Below, piece by piece: positions 1-7,127 of a stretch of 16,080 nt of DNA (its first letter is position 1; every line of letters begins with the position of its first letter). The position numbers and the translations under genes were made by a program. Source of the DNA: Flavobacteriales bacterium. Lineage in GTDB: Bacteria; Bacteroidota; Bacteroidia; Flavobacteriales; BACL11. Below the pieces are notes generated by a model that was given only the letters and a program-made list of their open reading frames with translations, made no database searches and was not told the DNA's origin. The stretch is from contig PCBP01000062.1 in assembly GCA_002730985.1 (NCBI GenBank), positions 1 to 16,080 of the forward strand, given 5' to 3'.

Positions 1-1228
1 CTTCCCTCCTAGTACCAGATTTATTGATATGAACAGCAGGATAAACTCTCTTATCTGCAATTCGTCTATCCAGAGCTACTTCCATATTGCCCGTTCCTTT
101 AAATTCCTCAAAAATGACTTCATCCATTCTGGAGCCTGTATCTACTAGGGCAGTAGCGATAATTGTTAAGCTCCCACCTTCTTCTAGATTTCTAGCAGCA
201 CCAAAGAATCTCTTAGGTTTCTGAAGGGCATTTGCATCTACGCCACCAGTCAAAACTTTACCAGAAGCAGGTGCAACAGTATTGTATGCTCTTGCTAACC
301 TTGTAATTGAGTCGAGAAGAATGACCACATCTTTCTTATGTTCTGATAATCTTTTAGCCTTCTCTAAAACCATATCTGCAACTTGAACATGCCTAGATGC
401 GGGCTCATCAAATGTACTTGAAACAACTTCACCCCTAACTGTTCTTATCATGTCAGTGACTTCTTCTGGCCTTTCATCTATTAGTAGGACAATTAAATGT
501 GCCTCTGGATAGTTTGCCGTGATCGATGATGCAATATTTTGAAGAAGTATAGTTTTACCAGCTTTTGGGGGCGAAACAATTAAGCCTCTTTGTCCTTTTC
601 CGATTGGCGATGCTAAGTCTATGATCCTTGCAGTTAAATCTTCTACGCTACCTGTACCCTGCTCAAGTTGAAATCTTTCTTCTGGAAAATAAGGCGTAAG
701 GTTTTCAAATAATGCTTTCGTTCTCACATTCTCAGGATCCTCAAAGTTGATTTCCGAAACCTTTAATAGTGCGAAATAGCGCTCATTGTCTTTCGGAGGT
801 CTTACTGATCCTGATACGGTGTCTCCGTTCCTGAGGTTGAACTTTCTAATTTGTGTAGGTGAGACATAAACATCATCTGGACCTGCAATATAGGAGGTAT
901 CAGCAGACCTTAAAAAGCCAAAACCATCTTGTAACACTTCTAGCACGCCCTCACCAAAGATCATCTTGTCTTGAGCGGCATGGGCTTTAAGAATTGAAAA
1001 GGTGATATCCTGCCTTCTTGCTCTGGATATATTTTCAACACCCATTTCCTGTGCTGTTTTTTGAATCTCAGTGATTGATTTTGTCCGAAGATCAGGAAGT
1101 CTAAGTACATCGTCGCCTTCTAGCTCTGACTTTGAAATTACATCTTCAGATGTAAATGTTGCAGCTCTGTCTCTAAAGTCTTTTTTGTGACCAGAATTTC
1201 TTTTTCTTTTTCTTCCGTTTGATGGCAT
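1..1228 (-). CDS. rho: Transcription termination factor Rho (partial, C-terminus beyond the left edge)
   Basis: Rho is a hexameric RNA-dependent ATPase and helicase that terminates transcription. I translated 409 codons from the ATG at 1226-1228 to the window edge without a stop. The RNA-binding motif [11 protein letters not shown] lies at about residues 100-110, the Walker A PPKAGKT at 220-226, the Walker B ILLDS at 303-307, the Q-loop/R-loop region TGGVDANAL at 327-335, and SGTRRE with the arginine finger (R407) at 404-409. About 50 C-terminal residues, judged from the 419-residue E. coli protein, lie outside the window. Compared with E. coli Rho there are about 41 extra N-terminal residues, very basic at first ([15 protein letters not shown]). 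The start lies 4 nt after the trxA stop, so rho is probably co-transcribed with trxA, as in E. coli. No Shine-Dalgarno is visible, so the exact start is less certain than the identity. Confidence 0.97.
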   Translation of the reverse strand, partial: MPSNGRKRKRNSGHKKDFRDRAATFTSEDVISKSELEGDDVLRLPDLRTKSITEIQKTAQEMGVENISRARRQDITFSILKAHAAQDKMIFGEGVLEVLQDGFGFLRSADTSYIAGPDDVYVSPTQIRKFNLRNGDTVSGSVRPPKDNERYFALLKVSEINFEDPENVRTKALFENLTPYFPEERFQLEQGTGSVEDLTARIIDLASPIGKGQRGLIVSPPKAGKTILLQNIASSITANYPEAHLIVLLIDERPEEVTDMIRTVRGEVVSSTFDEPASRHVQVADMVLEKAKRLSEHKKDVVILLDSITRLARAYNTVAPASGKVLTGGVDANALQKPKRFFGAARNLEEGGSLTIIATALVDTGSRMDEVIFEEFKGTGNMEVALDRRIADKRVYPAVHINKSGTRRE

Positions 1229-1232
1229 TTTT

Positions 1233-1553
1233 TTATATATTTTGATTAATGAAATTTTCTATTTGCGCCTTAGAAGCTGCGCCAATATGTTGTGACTTGA
1301 CTTCTCCATCTTTAATGATGATTAGGGTTGGTATACTCCTAATTGCATACTTCATGGCTATTTGACTATTGCTATCAACATCAAGCTTTATAATTTTTAT
1401 CTTTTCACTCATTTCTTGATCAATTTCTTCGAGAATTGGTCCAATCATTTTGCAAGGACCACACCACTCAGCCCAAAAATCAACAAGAACTGGAACATTT
1501 GAAGATGTAACATCCTCTTCAAATGTCTTATCTGTTGTTTGCATTATTCCCAT
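1233..1553 (-). CDS. trxA: Thioredoxin 1
   Basis: This is a cytosolic thiol-disulfide oxidoreductase that reduces ribonucleotide reductase, PAPS reductase and other proteins. The 106-residue protein has the usual single-domain thioredoxin size (109 in E. coli). The active site [10 protein letters not shown] has its cysteines at residues 31 and 34, the buried acid is D25 and the cis-proline is P75 in SIPTL. The first ATG gives MGIM; a second ATG at codon 4 (1542-1544) is an equally plausible start because neither has a strong Shine-Dalgarno. The stop is 4 nt before rho, forming the conserved trxA-rho pair. The small rhoL leader ORF found between these genes in E. coli is absent here. The upstream 520-nt gap must hold the promoter, but I could not identify a convincing one on this strand. 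Confidence 0.97.
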   Translation of the reverse strand: MGIMQTTDKTFEEDVTSSNVPVLVDFWAEWCGPCKMIGPILEEIDQEMSEKIKIIKLDVDSNSQIAMKYAIRSIPTLIIIKDGEVKSQHIGAASKAQIENFINQNI

Positions 1554-1909
1554 GTGTATCTATGAATCTTTAATTAACTTGGCTTCAAAAAAGCATAATG
1601 TGATTAATCAACCTTGAATTTGGTTGCGGATGTTCATTCTTCTTAATTATCAGCTATTTTGCAAGTTTTTTTTATAAATATAGAAATAATAAGTAAAATG
1701 TAATTCCTCTTTGATCTAAACATGATGGCTAATTTTTCATTCAACTTCAAAAAAATAGACTTCTTAGTAAGTATTTCGAAGAATGCTGCAGGGCAATCAT
1801 GAATCAGGCTTTAAAAGAAATGGCGCTTAGTATCCCAAATTCTCTCAGAAGTATGAGAAATGCTCATAAATCCTAGTTTTAATTATTATATAATTGGTAT
1901 ATTAAATGA

Positions 1910-1989
1910 ATAAAAGCTCTGGTTTTGCCTTGAGATCGGTTTGGTGAATATACTTTGTTCTTTTAGAAGGAGGAATTATAAGCTTTTTT
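1910..1989 (+). ncRNA. Weak candidate small RNA or structured leader
   Basis: An extended -10-like box (TG-G-TATATT, 1895-1903) would start transcription near 1910. A transcript from there would have AAAAGCT (1912-1918) near its 5' end and AGCTTTTTT (1981-1989) at its 3' end. These arms can pair over 7 bp and finish in a run of six T, giving an RNA of about 80 nt with paired ends. It contains the orphan AAGGAGG and GGA motifs. The closing stem has only two G-C pairs and uses part of its own U-tract, and I recognise no known RNA family. Alternatively this is simply the 5' leader of cysQ. Confidence 0.15.
1925..1954 (+). promoter_or_regulatory. Candidate sigma-70 promoter for cysQ
   Basis: TTGCCT at 1925-1930 and TATACT at 1949-1954 are separated by 18 nt and resemble the -35 and -10 consensus. 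Initiation near 1961 would give a cysQ leader of about 115 nt that begins just before the orphan AAGGAGG at 1967-1973. In AT-rich DNA such matches occur by chance, so this is only a candidate. Confidence 0.3.
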
Positions 1990-2075
1990 AAACTATTTTT
2001 TTAGCAACTATTAATGATATATACATATATTACAACTACTTAGCCTATATCAGATATTCTTAATCTAATTCAAAT

Positions 2076-2894
2076 ATGGTAAAAAAAGTCAGTAAAAAGA
2101 AATTAATTAATGCTGCAGTTGAAATATCTAAAAAAGCAGGAGAAGCAATACTAGAAGTCTATAATTCTGACTTTGAATACACAATTAAAGAAGATTCGTC
2201 TCCTCTTACGAAAGCAGATCAAAAATCTCATGATCTAATTTTACATAACCTAAGGCTACTAGATCCTCATATTCCAATTCTTTCAGAAGAGGATTCAGAT
2301 ATTCCATTCAGTAAGAGGTCAAAATGGAATAGATATTGGCTAGTTGATCCATTAGATGGAACAAAAGAATTTATAAAAAGAAATGGTGAATTTACAGTCA
2401 ATATTGCTTTGATAGAAAATAATCTTCCTGTACTGGGAGTAATTCATATTCCAGTCTCTAATGAAACTTTTTGGGGGTCTAATTGCTCAGGCTCTTTTTA
2501 TAGTCAAGATAATAAAAAAGAAAAACAAATATATGTCTCTAAAAATATTGATGATCCAATAACAATTGCAACTAGTTCATCACATCCAAGTAAAGATTTA
2601 GATAATTTATTAAAAAAATTTGAGTCCTATGAATTAATTAAAAAAGGTAGTTCGATTAAGTTATGTCTTGTTGCATGCGGTACAGCAGATATTTATCTTA
2701 GACTTGGCCCAACATCAGAATGGGATATTGCTGCTGGGGATGCAATTATAAAGTTTGCAGGTGGAAATATTATAAGTCTTCTAGATAAAGATATTCTTAC
2801 TTATAACCTTAAAGAAAGTCTATTAAACCCAGAATTTATAGCTTTCAATAATGATCATAACAAAAAGAGAATCTTGACCTTATTAAACGAATAA
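2076..2894 (+). CDS. cysQ: 3'(2'),5'-bisphosphate nucleotidase CysQ
   Basis: CysQ is a Mg2+-dependent phosphatase of the inositol monophosphatase superfamily. It hydrolyses 3'-phosphoadenosine 5'-phosphate (PAP), the by-product of PAPS use, to AMP and phosphate. The 272-residue product carries the metal-site signature: EE at 71-72 in LSEEDSD, DPLDGTKEFIKRNGEFTVNIAL starting at residue 91, and WDIAAGDAI at 216-224 with the third metal-binding Asp at 217. The match to E. coli CysQ (about 246 aa) covers the whole length, with a short extra lysine-rich N-terminus. No Shine-Dalgarno precedes the ATG. It is the only plus-strand gene between the rho operon and the polysaccharide locus and converges on wecA with a 26-nt gap. 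No sulfotransferase or PAPS gene is visible nearby, so a housekeeping role in sulfur assimilation is the simplest reading. Confidence 0.95.
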   Translation: MVKKVSKKKLINAAVEISKKAGEAILEVYNSDFEYTIKEDSSPLTKADQKSHDLILHNLRLLDPHIPILSEEDSDIPFSKRSKWNRYWLVDPLDGTKEFIKRNGEFTVNIALIENNLPVLGVIHIPVSNETFWGSNCSGSFYSQDNKKEKQIYVSKNIDDPITIATSSSHPSKDLDNLLKKFESYELIKKGSSIKLCLVACGTADIYLRLGPTSEWDIAAGDAIIKFAGGNIISLLDKDILTYNLKESLLNPEFIAFNNDHNKKRILTLLNE

Positions 2895-2920
2895 ACAATT
2901 TCTCATTAGTAAGATATAGT

Positions 2921-4021
2921 CTAAGATTTTTCAGGTTTTGTGACACCTAAAATAATAAAAAATATCACAAGAGTAAGATATCCATAAAGAAGATAGTATT
3001 CTTTAATTTGCCAGTAGTTCGATGCAACACCAATTAAACCTGTTACGAAAGAAATAGAAACAATTATGCTCAAAATTTTAACATCAGAATAGCCAGAATC
3101 AGAGAGAAAATAGTGGATATGTTTTCTATCTGGGACAAATATAGACTTTGAAGACCTAATCCTTCTTATAATTATTAACACAGTGTCCGTTAGGGGGAAA
3201 AAAATGAACCAGAGTGAAGAAACAGGAGTGATAAGATCTGTTTCCTGAGAGAGGTATATCAGATTCCAAGAAACTATATAGCCTAGGCCTGTAGATCCAT
3301 GATCTCCTAAAAATATTTTTCGCTCATTACCAAAAAGACTGAGATTAAATGCAAGGAAACCAAGAATGCTTAATATTAAAATGAGGCCCCAGTTATAAGC
3401 GATATTATTCAAATATAGTAAGATTAAAATTGAAGTAATTATCACAACAGTAACAGAACCTGTAAGGCCATCCATTCCATCTAGCATATTGAAAGCATTG
3501 CATACTCCAACAACACAAAAGATTGTTATAGGTATGCCAAGCTCATTCAATGTGATTGTGCCAAGTCCGAATAAATCTCCTAAATCTTTTAAATAGATGT
3601 CTGTGAAAATAATAATGATCCAACTAGAAAGAATTTGAGCAATCACTCGTAGAGAAATAGGAGTTCTAATATATTCTATTCCATCAAGAATACCAATAAT
3701 AAGTATGGGTATTAGCGAGATAATAACAATCCGATAAAAAGGATCTACACCAAAAACGAAAGTTCCATAAATAATTGATATATATATGATAATTCCACCT
3801 ATTAATGGAACACTACCTTCATGCTTTTTTCTTTTTTCATTTGCTGTATCAAGTAACTTGATACTTTTAGCAAAAGATGAAATCAAGGAAGTAATAACTA
3901 CCAAGCCAAAGAACCCTAGAAGCAAGGATTGATATGAAATTAGTGGTCCATTAGTTATTGCTACAGCTAATACCAGAAAATATAGACCCAATATTGTTAT
4001 TCCAATTAACTTTCTATACAT
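2921..4021 (-). CDS. wecA: WecA-like undecaprenyl-phosphate HexNAc-1-phosphate transferase
   Basis: This polytopic inner-membrane enzyme of the MraY/WecA family would transfer a sugar-1-phosphate, probably GlcNAc-1-P, from its UDP form to undecaprenyl phosphate, the first step of glycan assembly. The 366-residue length matches E. coli WecA (367), with about ten hydrophobic segments. Motifs in order are LLDTANEKRKKHEGSVPLIGG at 56-76, NAFNMLDGMDGL at 175-186, FLGDHGS at 237-243, and the cytoplasmic loop PDRKHIHYF at 297-305. The segment ITPVSSLWFIFFPLTD resembles WecA more than MraY. Two conserved positions differ: the usual Asp-Asp of the LDD motif is LDG (111-114 region) and HIHH is HIHY. 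It is last in the minus-strand unit, 51 nt after the cupin-fusion gene, with an unusual C8 tract before its start. WecA is favoured over other family members, but the acceptor and donor are inferred. Confidence 0.88.
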   Translation of the reverse strand: MYRKLIGITILGLYFLVLAVAITNGPLISYQSLLLGFFGLVVITSLISSFAKSIKLLDTANEKRKKHEGSVPLIGGIIIYISIIYGTFVFGVDPFYRIVIISLIPILIIGILDGIEYIRTPISLRVIAQILSSWIIIIFTDIYLKDLGDLFGLGTITLNELGIPITIFCVVGVCNAFNMLDGMDGLTGSVTVVIITSILILLYLNNIAYNWGLILILSILGFLAFNLSLFGNERKIFLGDHGSTGLGYIVSWNLIYLSQETDLITPVSSLWFIFFPLTDTVLIIIRRIRSSKSIFVPDRKHIHYFLSDSGYSDVKILSIIVSISFVTGLIGVASNYWQIKEYYLLYGYLTLVIFFIILGVTKPEKS

Positions 4022-4042
4022 ATTTGGGGGGGGATTTATCCT
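4022..4042 (-). promoter_or_regulatory. Shine-Dalgarno separated from the wecA start by a C8 homopolymer
   Basis: Read on the minus strand, AGGA (4039-4042) is followed by TAAAT, eight consecutive C residues (4026-4033) and AAAT before the wecA ATG. The Shine-Dalgarno-to-ATG spacing is therefore 17 nt, longer than the usual 5-10. This is the longest G/C homopolymer I can see in an otherwise AT-rich window. Slippage in the tract would change this spacing and so could alter translation. Confidence 0.5.
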
Positions 4043-4072
4043 AAAATTTTTTTTAATTAGTCAAAATTTGAG

Positions 4073-4885
4073 TCACTCTAATCTACCATAACTATCATCA
4101 TAGCGAATGATATCAGATTCCTCTAGAATCTCTCCACACTGGACTTCAATTATGATCAAATCCTCATTATGCTCATTGGACAAACGATGCTTGGAGCCTA
4201 GAGGTATATAAGTGTACTCTCCAGCTTGTAAAGTAAATTTTTTTTCATCAATCTCTATCGTTGCTACTCCTCTAACAACTATCCAGTGTTCTGCTCTATG
4301 TTTATGTTTTTGCAAACTAAGCTTATTATCAGGATTAACTATGAGTTGCTTAACCTTGAACCCTTTATCATCAAGAAAAGAAATATTTTTGCCCCAAGGT
4401 GATGCAATATTTGTTATATCAGAAAACCCTTTTGGTAAATTAGCTTCATTATATTGCTCTATAAAATCATTAATAAGCCAAGAACTGCTATTAATCTTTT
4501 TGGTACCACCAACTCCAAATTCCCATTTTACTCTTTCATTGCCTTCATACCGATCAAGTTCAGGACAATTGGTTTTCCCTCTATCGCCGCCATTAGCAAA
4601 TATCACTAATTCAGCAATCGTTAGACTCTTCTCGATGGCATCAGAAGCTGACATATCCTTATCATCAAAGGCAATAACCTCATCTACTATCTCTAAGTTT
4701 TTTATAATGCTGGCTCTTTCTTCCCATGGCATAAAAGCATATCCCTTTTTCTGAGACAGCCAATCGTCAGAATTCAGTGCCACTATAAGGTAGTCAGATA
4801 GTCTTTTTGCAGCTTTAAAATATTCGATATGGCCCCTATGTAAAGGATCAAAACCACCAGAAACTAAACAAATACTTTTTCTCAT
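4073..4885 (-). CDS. Nucleotidyltransferase-phosphomannose isomerase (cupin) fusion protein
   Basis: This 270-residue protein joins two domains. Residues 1 to about 140 form a cytidylyltransferase-like (HxGH superfamily) nucleotidyltransferase: GGFDPLHRGH at 10-19, VALNSDDWLSQKKG at 35-48, and a late SSS motif in INSSSWLI. Residues about 160-270 match the C-terminal phosphomannose isomerase cupin of ManC/AlgA: it opens with SPWG, has the metal site QKHKHRAEHW (192-201) and IPLGSKHRL with H233, and ends SDIIRYDDSYGR. The cupin would interconvert fructose-6-P and mannose-6-P, feeding the GDP-fucose genes upstream. The other domain would attach a nucleotide (CMP, AMP or perhaps GMP) to a sugar or polyol phosphate; its substrate cannot be read from sequence. 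It lies 48 nt after fcl and 51 nt before wecA, with only a weak AAGA ahead of the ATG. Domain calls are strong; the combined function is open. Confidence 0.85.
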   Translation of the reverse strand: MRKSICLVSGGFDPLHRGHIEYFKAAKRLSDYLIVALNSDDWLSQKKGYAFMPWEERASIIKNLEIVDEVIAFDDKDMSASDAIEKSLTIAELVIFANGGDRGKTNCPELDRYEGNERVKWEFGVGGTKKINSSSWLINDFIEQYNEANLPKGFSDITNIASPWGKNISFLDDKGFKVKQLIVNPDNKLSLQKHKHRAEHWIVVRGVATIEIDEKKFTLQAGEYTYIPLGSKHRLSNEHNEDLIIIEVQCGEILEESDIIRYDDSYGRLE

Positions 4886-4933
4886 AATTATCTTAATATT
4901 TCCATTATTGGGATTTGTTTAAACTAAAAAAAC

Positions 4934-5893
4934 TCAAACAATATTTTCTAAATACCAATTATAAGTGTCTCTTAACCCCTTTCTCAAATCTAATTGAGGT
5001 TCCCAACCCATAGATCTTAATAGAGTGCTATCTATAAGCTTTCTAGGTGTGCCATCAGGTTTATCTTTATCAAACTTAACATTTCCCTTGAAATCAACAG
5101 TTTCAGCAATCAGCATTGCGAGATCGGAGATTGTATATTCTTTTCCACTTCCTACATTAATATGTGAAAGTTGAGGTTCAGTATTTTTAAGATATTCGCT
5201 TTTCTTTAAATTCATAATGTGAATAGCAGCACTAGCCATGTCATCAACATGCAGGAATTCGCGAAAGGGTTTACCTGTCCCCCAGACTAAGACATTACTT
5301 TTTTCATCTAACTTTGCACTATGAAAACGGTGAATTAATGATGCGATAACATGGCTATTTTCAGGATGAAAGTTATCACCTGGCCCATAAAGATTCGTAG
5401 GCATAATACTCCTAAAATCAGTCCCATATTCTCTGTTGTAACTTTCACATAATTTTATTCCGGCTATTTTAGAAATAGCATATGGTTCATTCGTTGGCTC
5501 CAAGATTCCAGTTAGAAGCATATCCTCGATCATAGGCTGTTTTGAATTCTTGGGATATATGCAAGAACTTCCCAAAAATAAGAGCTTCTTTACCCCACTA
5601 ATATAGGCTGAATGTATTACATTGGCCTCAATCATTAAGTTCTCATAAATAAATTGAGCAGGGTATGTATTATTTGCATAAATACCTCCAACTCTAGCAG
5701 CAGCCATGTAGACCTGATCGAACTCATTATTCTTAAAAAAACTATTAACTTCTGACTGTTGAGTCAGATCAAGCTCTTCACGAGTCGCTGTGATAATATT
5801 TCTATATCCTAATGATTTAAGATTTCTCAATATTGAGGAACCGACCATTCCTTTATGTCCAGCTAAAAATATTTTTTGCGAAGCAGCATCCAT
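4934..5893 (-). CDS. fcl: GDP-L-fucose synthase (GDP-4-keto-6-deoxymannose 3,5-epimerase-reductase)
   Basis: Fcl performs the last step to GDP-L-fucose: 3,5-epimerisation and NADPH-dependent reduction of GDP-4-keto-6-deoxy-D-mannose in the cytosol. The 319 residues span the full family length (321 in E. coli). It is an extended short-chain dehydrogenase with the Rossmann motif GHKGMVG at 12-18, [11 protein letters not shown] with the catalytic Ser near 109-110, and the Tyr-Lys pair in PYAISK (Y138, K142). [20 protein letters not shown] and [17 protein letters not shown] are further Fcl signatures. The ATG follows the gmd stop after a single base and is served by a good Shine-Dalgarno, GAGGAA at 5898-5903 inside the gmd end, so gmd and fcl are translationally close-coupled. 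Gene order gmd-fcl is the standard one. Confidence 0.97.
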   Translation of the reverse strand: MDAASQKIFLAGHKGMVGSSILRNLKSLGYRNIITATREELDLTQQSEVNSFFKNNEFDQVYMAAARVGGIYANNTYPAQFIYENLMIEANVIHSAYISGVKKLLFLGSSCIYPKNSKQPMIEDMLLTGILEPTNEPYAISKIAGIKLCESYNREYGTDFRSIMPTNLYGPGDNFHPENSHVIASLIHRFHSAKLDEKSNVLVWGTGKPFREFLHVDDMASAAIHIMNLKKSEYLKNTEPQLSHINVGSGKEYTISDLAMLIAETVDFKGNVKFDKDKPDGTPRKLIDSTLLRSMGWEPQLDLRKGLRDTYNWYLENIV

Positions 5894-5894
5894 G

Positions 5895-7016
5895 CTATTC
5901 CTCAGAAGAAATATTCACTTCATGTCCATGCTTTTTCAAAAAAGCATTTCTTTTAGCGATTTTTAAATCCTCTAAAACCATTTCAGAACACATTTCCTCT
6001 GCAGTAATTTCTGGCTGCCATCCTAATTCATCTTTAGCTAATGTTGCATCTCCAATAAGGCTTTCGACTTCTGTGGGTCTAAAATACTTCTTATCAACCT
6101 TAACAATTACATCGTTAACGCTCACATTAGGGGCATTCTCTCCTTCTATCTTCTCTACAATGGCACATTCTTCTACACCATCACCTTCAAATCTTAATGT
6201 CAATCCTAAATTAGAAGCTGCCCAATTTATAAAATCTCTAACAGAATGCTGAACACCTGTAGCAATTACAAAATCTTTTGCCTCATTTTGTTGTAGCATC
6301 ATCCATTGCATACGAACATAATCTTTTGCATGCCCCCAGTCACGAAGAGAATCAAGATTACCCATATAAAGGCACTTGTCTAGACCTTGGGCAATATTTG
6401 CAAGACCTCTTGTGATTTTTCTAGTTACAAAAGTTTCTCCACGACGTGGTGATTCATGATTAAATAGGATTCCATTACATGCATAAATTCCATAGGCCTC
6501 TCTATAATTTATTGTAATCCAATAAGCATATAACTTTGCTACAGCATATGGACTCCTAGGATAAAAAGGTGTGCTTTCACTTTGTGGTGTTTCTTGAACG
6601 AGTCCATATAATTCTGATGAGGAAGCCTGATAAAAACGAGTCTTCTTTTCTAAACCAAGTATTCTAATGGCCTCTAGAATCCTTAAAGCCCCTATTCCAT
6701 CGACATCAGCTGTATATTCTGGTGTTTCAAAACTGACTGCTACATGGCTTTGTGCTCCTAAGTTATAAATTTCATCTGGTGTAATTTCATGAATTAACTT
6801 TATAAGATTTGTTGAATCACTTAAATCGCCAAAATGAAGAAAAAAATTACGGTTTGAAATATGAGGATCCTCATAAATATGATCAACTCTCGATGTATTA
6901 AATAATGAAGATCGACGTTTTATGCCATGAACTTCATAACCTTTTTGAAGGAGAAACTCTGCTAAATATGAGCCATCCTGTCCGGTAACTCCTGTAATTA
7001 AAGCTTTTTTTGTCAA
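5895..7016 (-). CDS. gmd: GDP-mannose 4,6-dehydratase
   Basis: Gmd converts GDP-D-mannose to GDP-4-keto-6-deoxy-D-mannose, the committed step to GDP-L-fucose and related 6-deoxyhexoses. The product is 373 residues, the same as E. coli Gmd. The NADP-binding [12 protein letters not shown] begins at residue 9, [15 protein letters not shown] at 35-48, the active-site SSSELYG near 132-138 and the Tyr-Lys pair in SPYAVAK (Y157, K161). [15 protein letters not shown] is a Gmd hallmark. The start codon is TTG (7014-7016): an in-frame TAA lies shortly upstream, and an AAGG Shine-Dalgarno at 7024-7027 sits 7 nt before it. The downstream neighbour fcl is the partner enzyme; 111 nt separate gmd from the upstream ABC gene. 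GDP-mannose must be supplied elsewhere, since no intact manC or manB is in the window. Confidence 0.97.
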   Translation of the reverse strand: MTKKALITGVTGQDGSYLAEFLLQKGYEVHGIKRRSSLFNTSRVDHIYEDPHISNRNFFLHFGDLSDSTNLIKLIHEITPDEIYNLGAQSHVAVSFETPEYTADVDGIGALRILEAIRILGLEKKTRFYQASSSELYGLVQETPQSESTPFYPRSPYAVAKLYAYWITINYREAYGIYACNGILFNHESPRRGETFVTRKITRGLANIAQGLDKCLYMGNLDSLRDWGHAKDYVRMQWMMLQQNEAKDFVIATGVQHSVRDFINWAASNLGLTLRFEGDGVEECAIVEKIEGENAPNVSVNDVIVKVDKKYFRPTEVESLIGDATLAKDELGWQPEITAEEMCSEMVLEDLKIAKRNAFLKKHGHEVNISSEE

Positions 7017-7127
7017 CCTATTACCTTGAAATTAAAGTCATTACTATACTATATGCTTAACTATTAATATAAGCAGAAATAAACTATCTTTTCATAATTT
7101 ATAAATAGTCATCAAAAAAAATAACTA

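Larger units (their letters stand above)
1554..2075. other. 520-nt intergenic region between divergent trxA and cysQ
   Basis: This is the longest stretch without a recognisable gene. It separates two divergently transcribed units (trxA-rho leftward, cysQ rightward), so it should carry both promoters. I see no ORF of useful length; the longest plausible one on the plus strand is a 25-codon ATG frame at 1799-1876 with no recognisable product. The right half holds an extended -10-like box at 1895-1903, a TTGCCT/TATACT promoter-like pair at 1925-1954, a perfect AAGGAGG at 1967-1973 with no start codon after it, and an AAAAGCT/AGCTTTT inverted repeat. No tRNA or rRNA is recognisable. Confidence 0.6.

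Noticed and set aside
1799..1876. 25-codon ORF in the trxA-cysQ gap
   Set aside because: It has no Shine-Dalgarno and no recognisable sequence, and is short enough to be expected by chance. It is also on the wrong strand and side to be an E. coli-like rhoL leader.
2895..2920. Intrinsic terminator between convergent cysQ and wecA
   Set aside because: The 26-nt gap shows no usable hairpin. Rho-dependent termination is possible but not readable from sequence.
4212..4754. 180-codon open frame on the plus strand
   Set aside because: It lies wholly antisense to the nucleotidyltransferase-cupin gene, whose motifs are clear, and its translation is low-complexity and serine/leucine-rich without any recognisable domain.
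5833..6252. 139-codon plus-strand frame across the fcl/gmd junction
   Set aside because: It is antisense to two unambiguous genes and has no recognisable motif.
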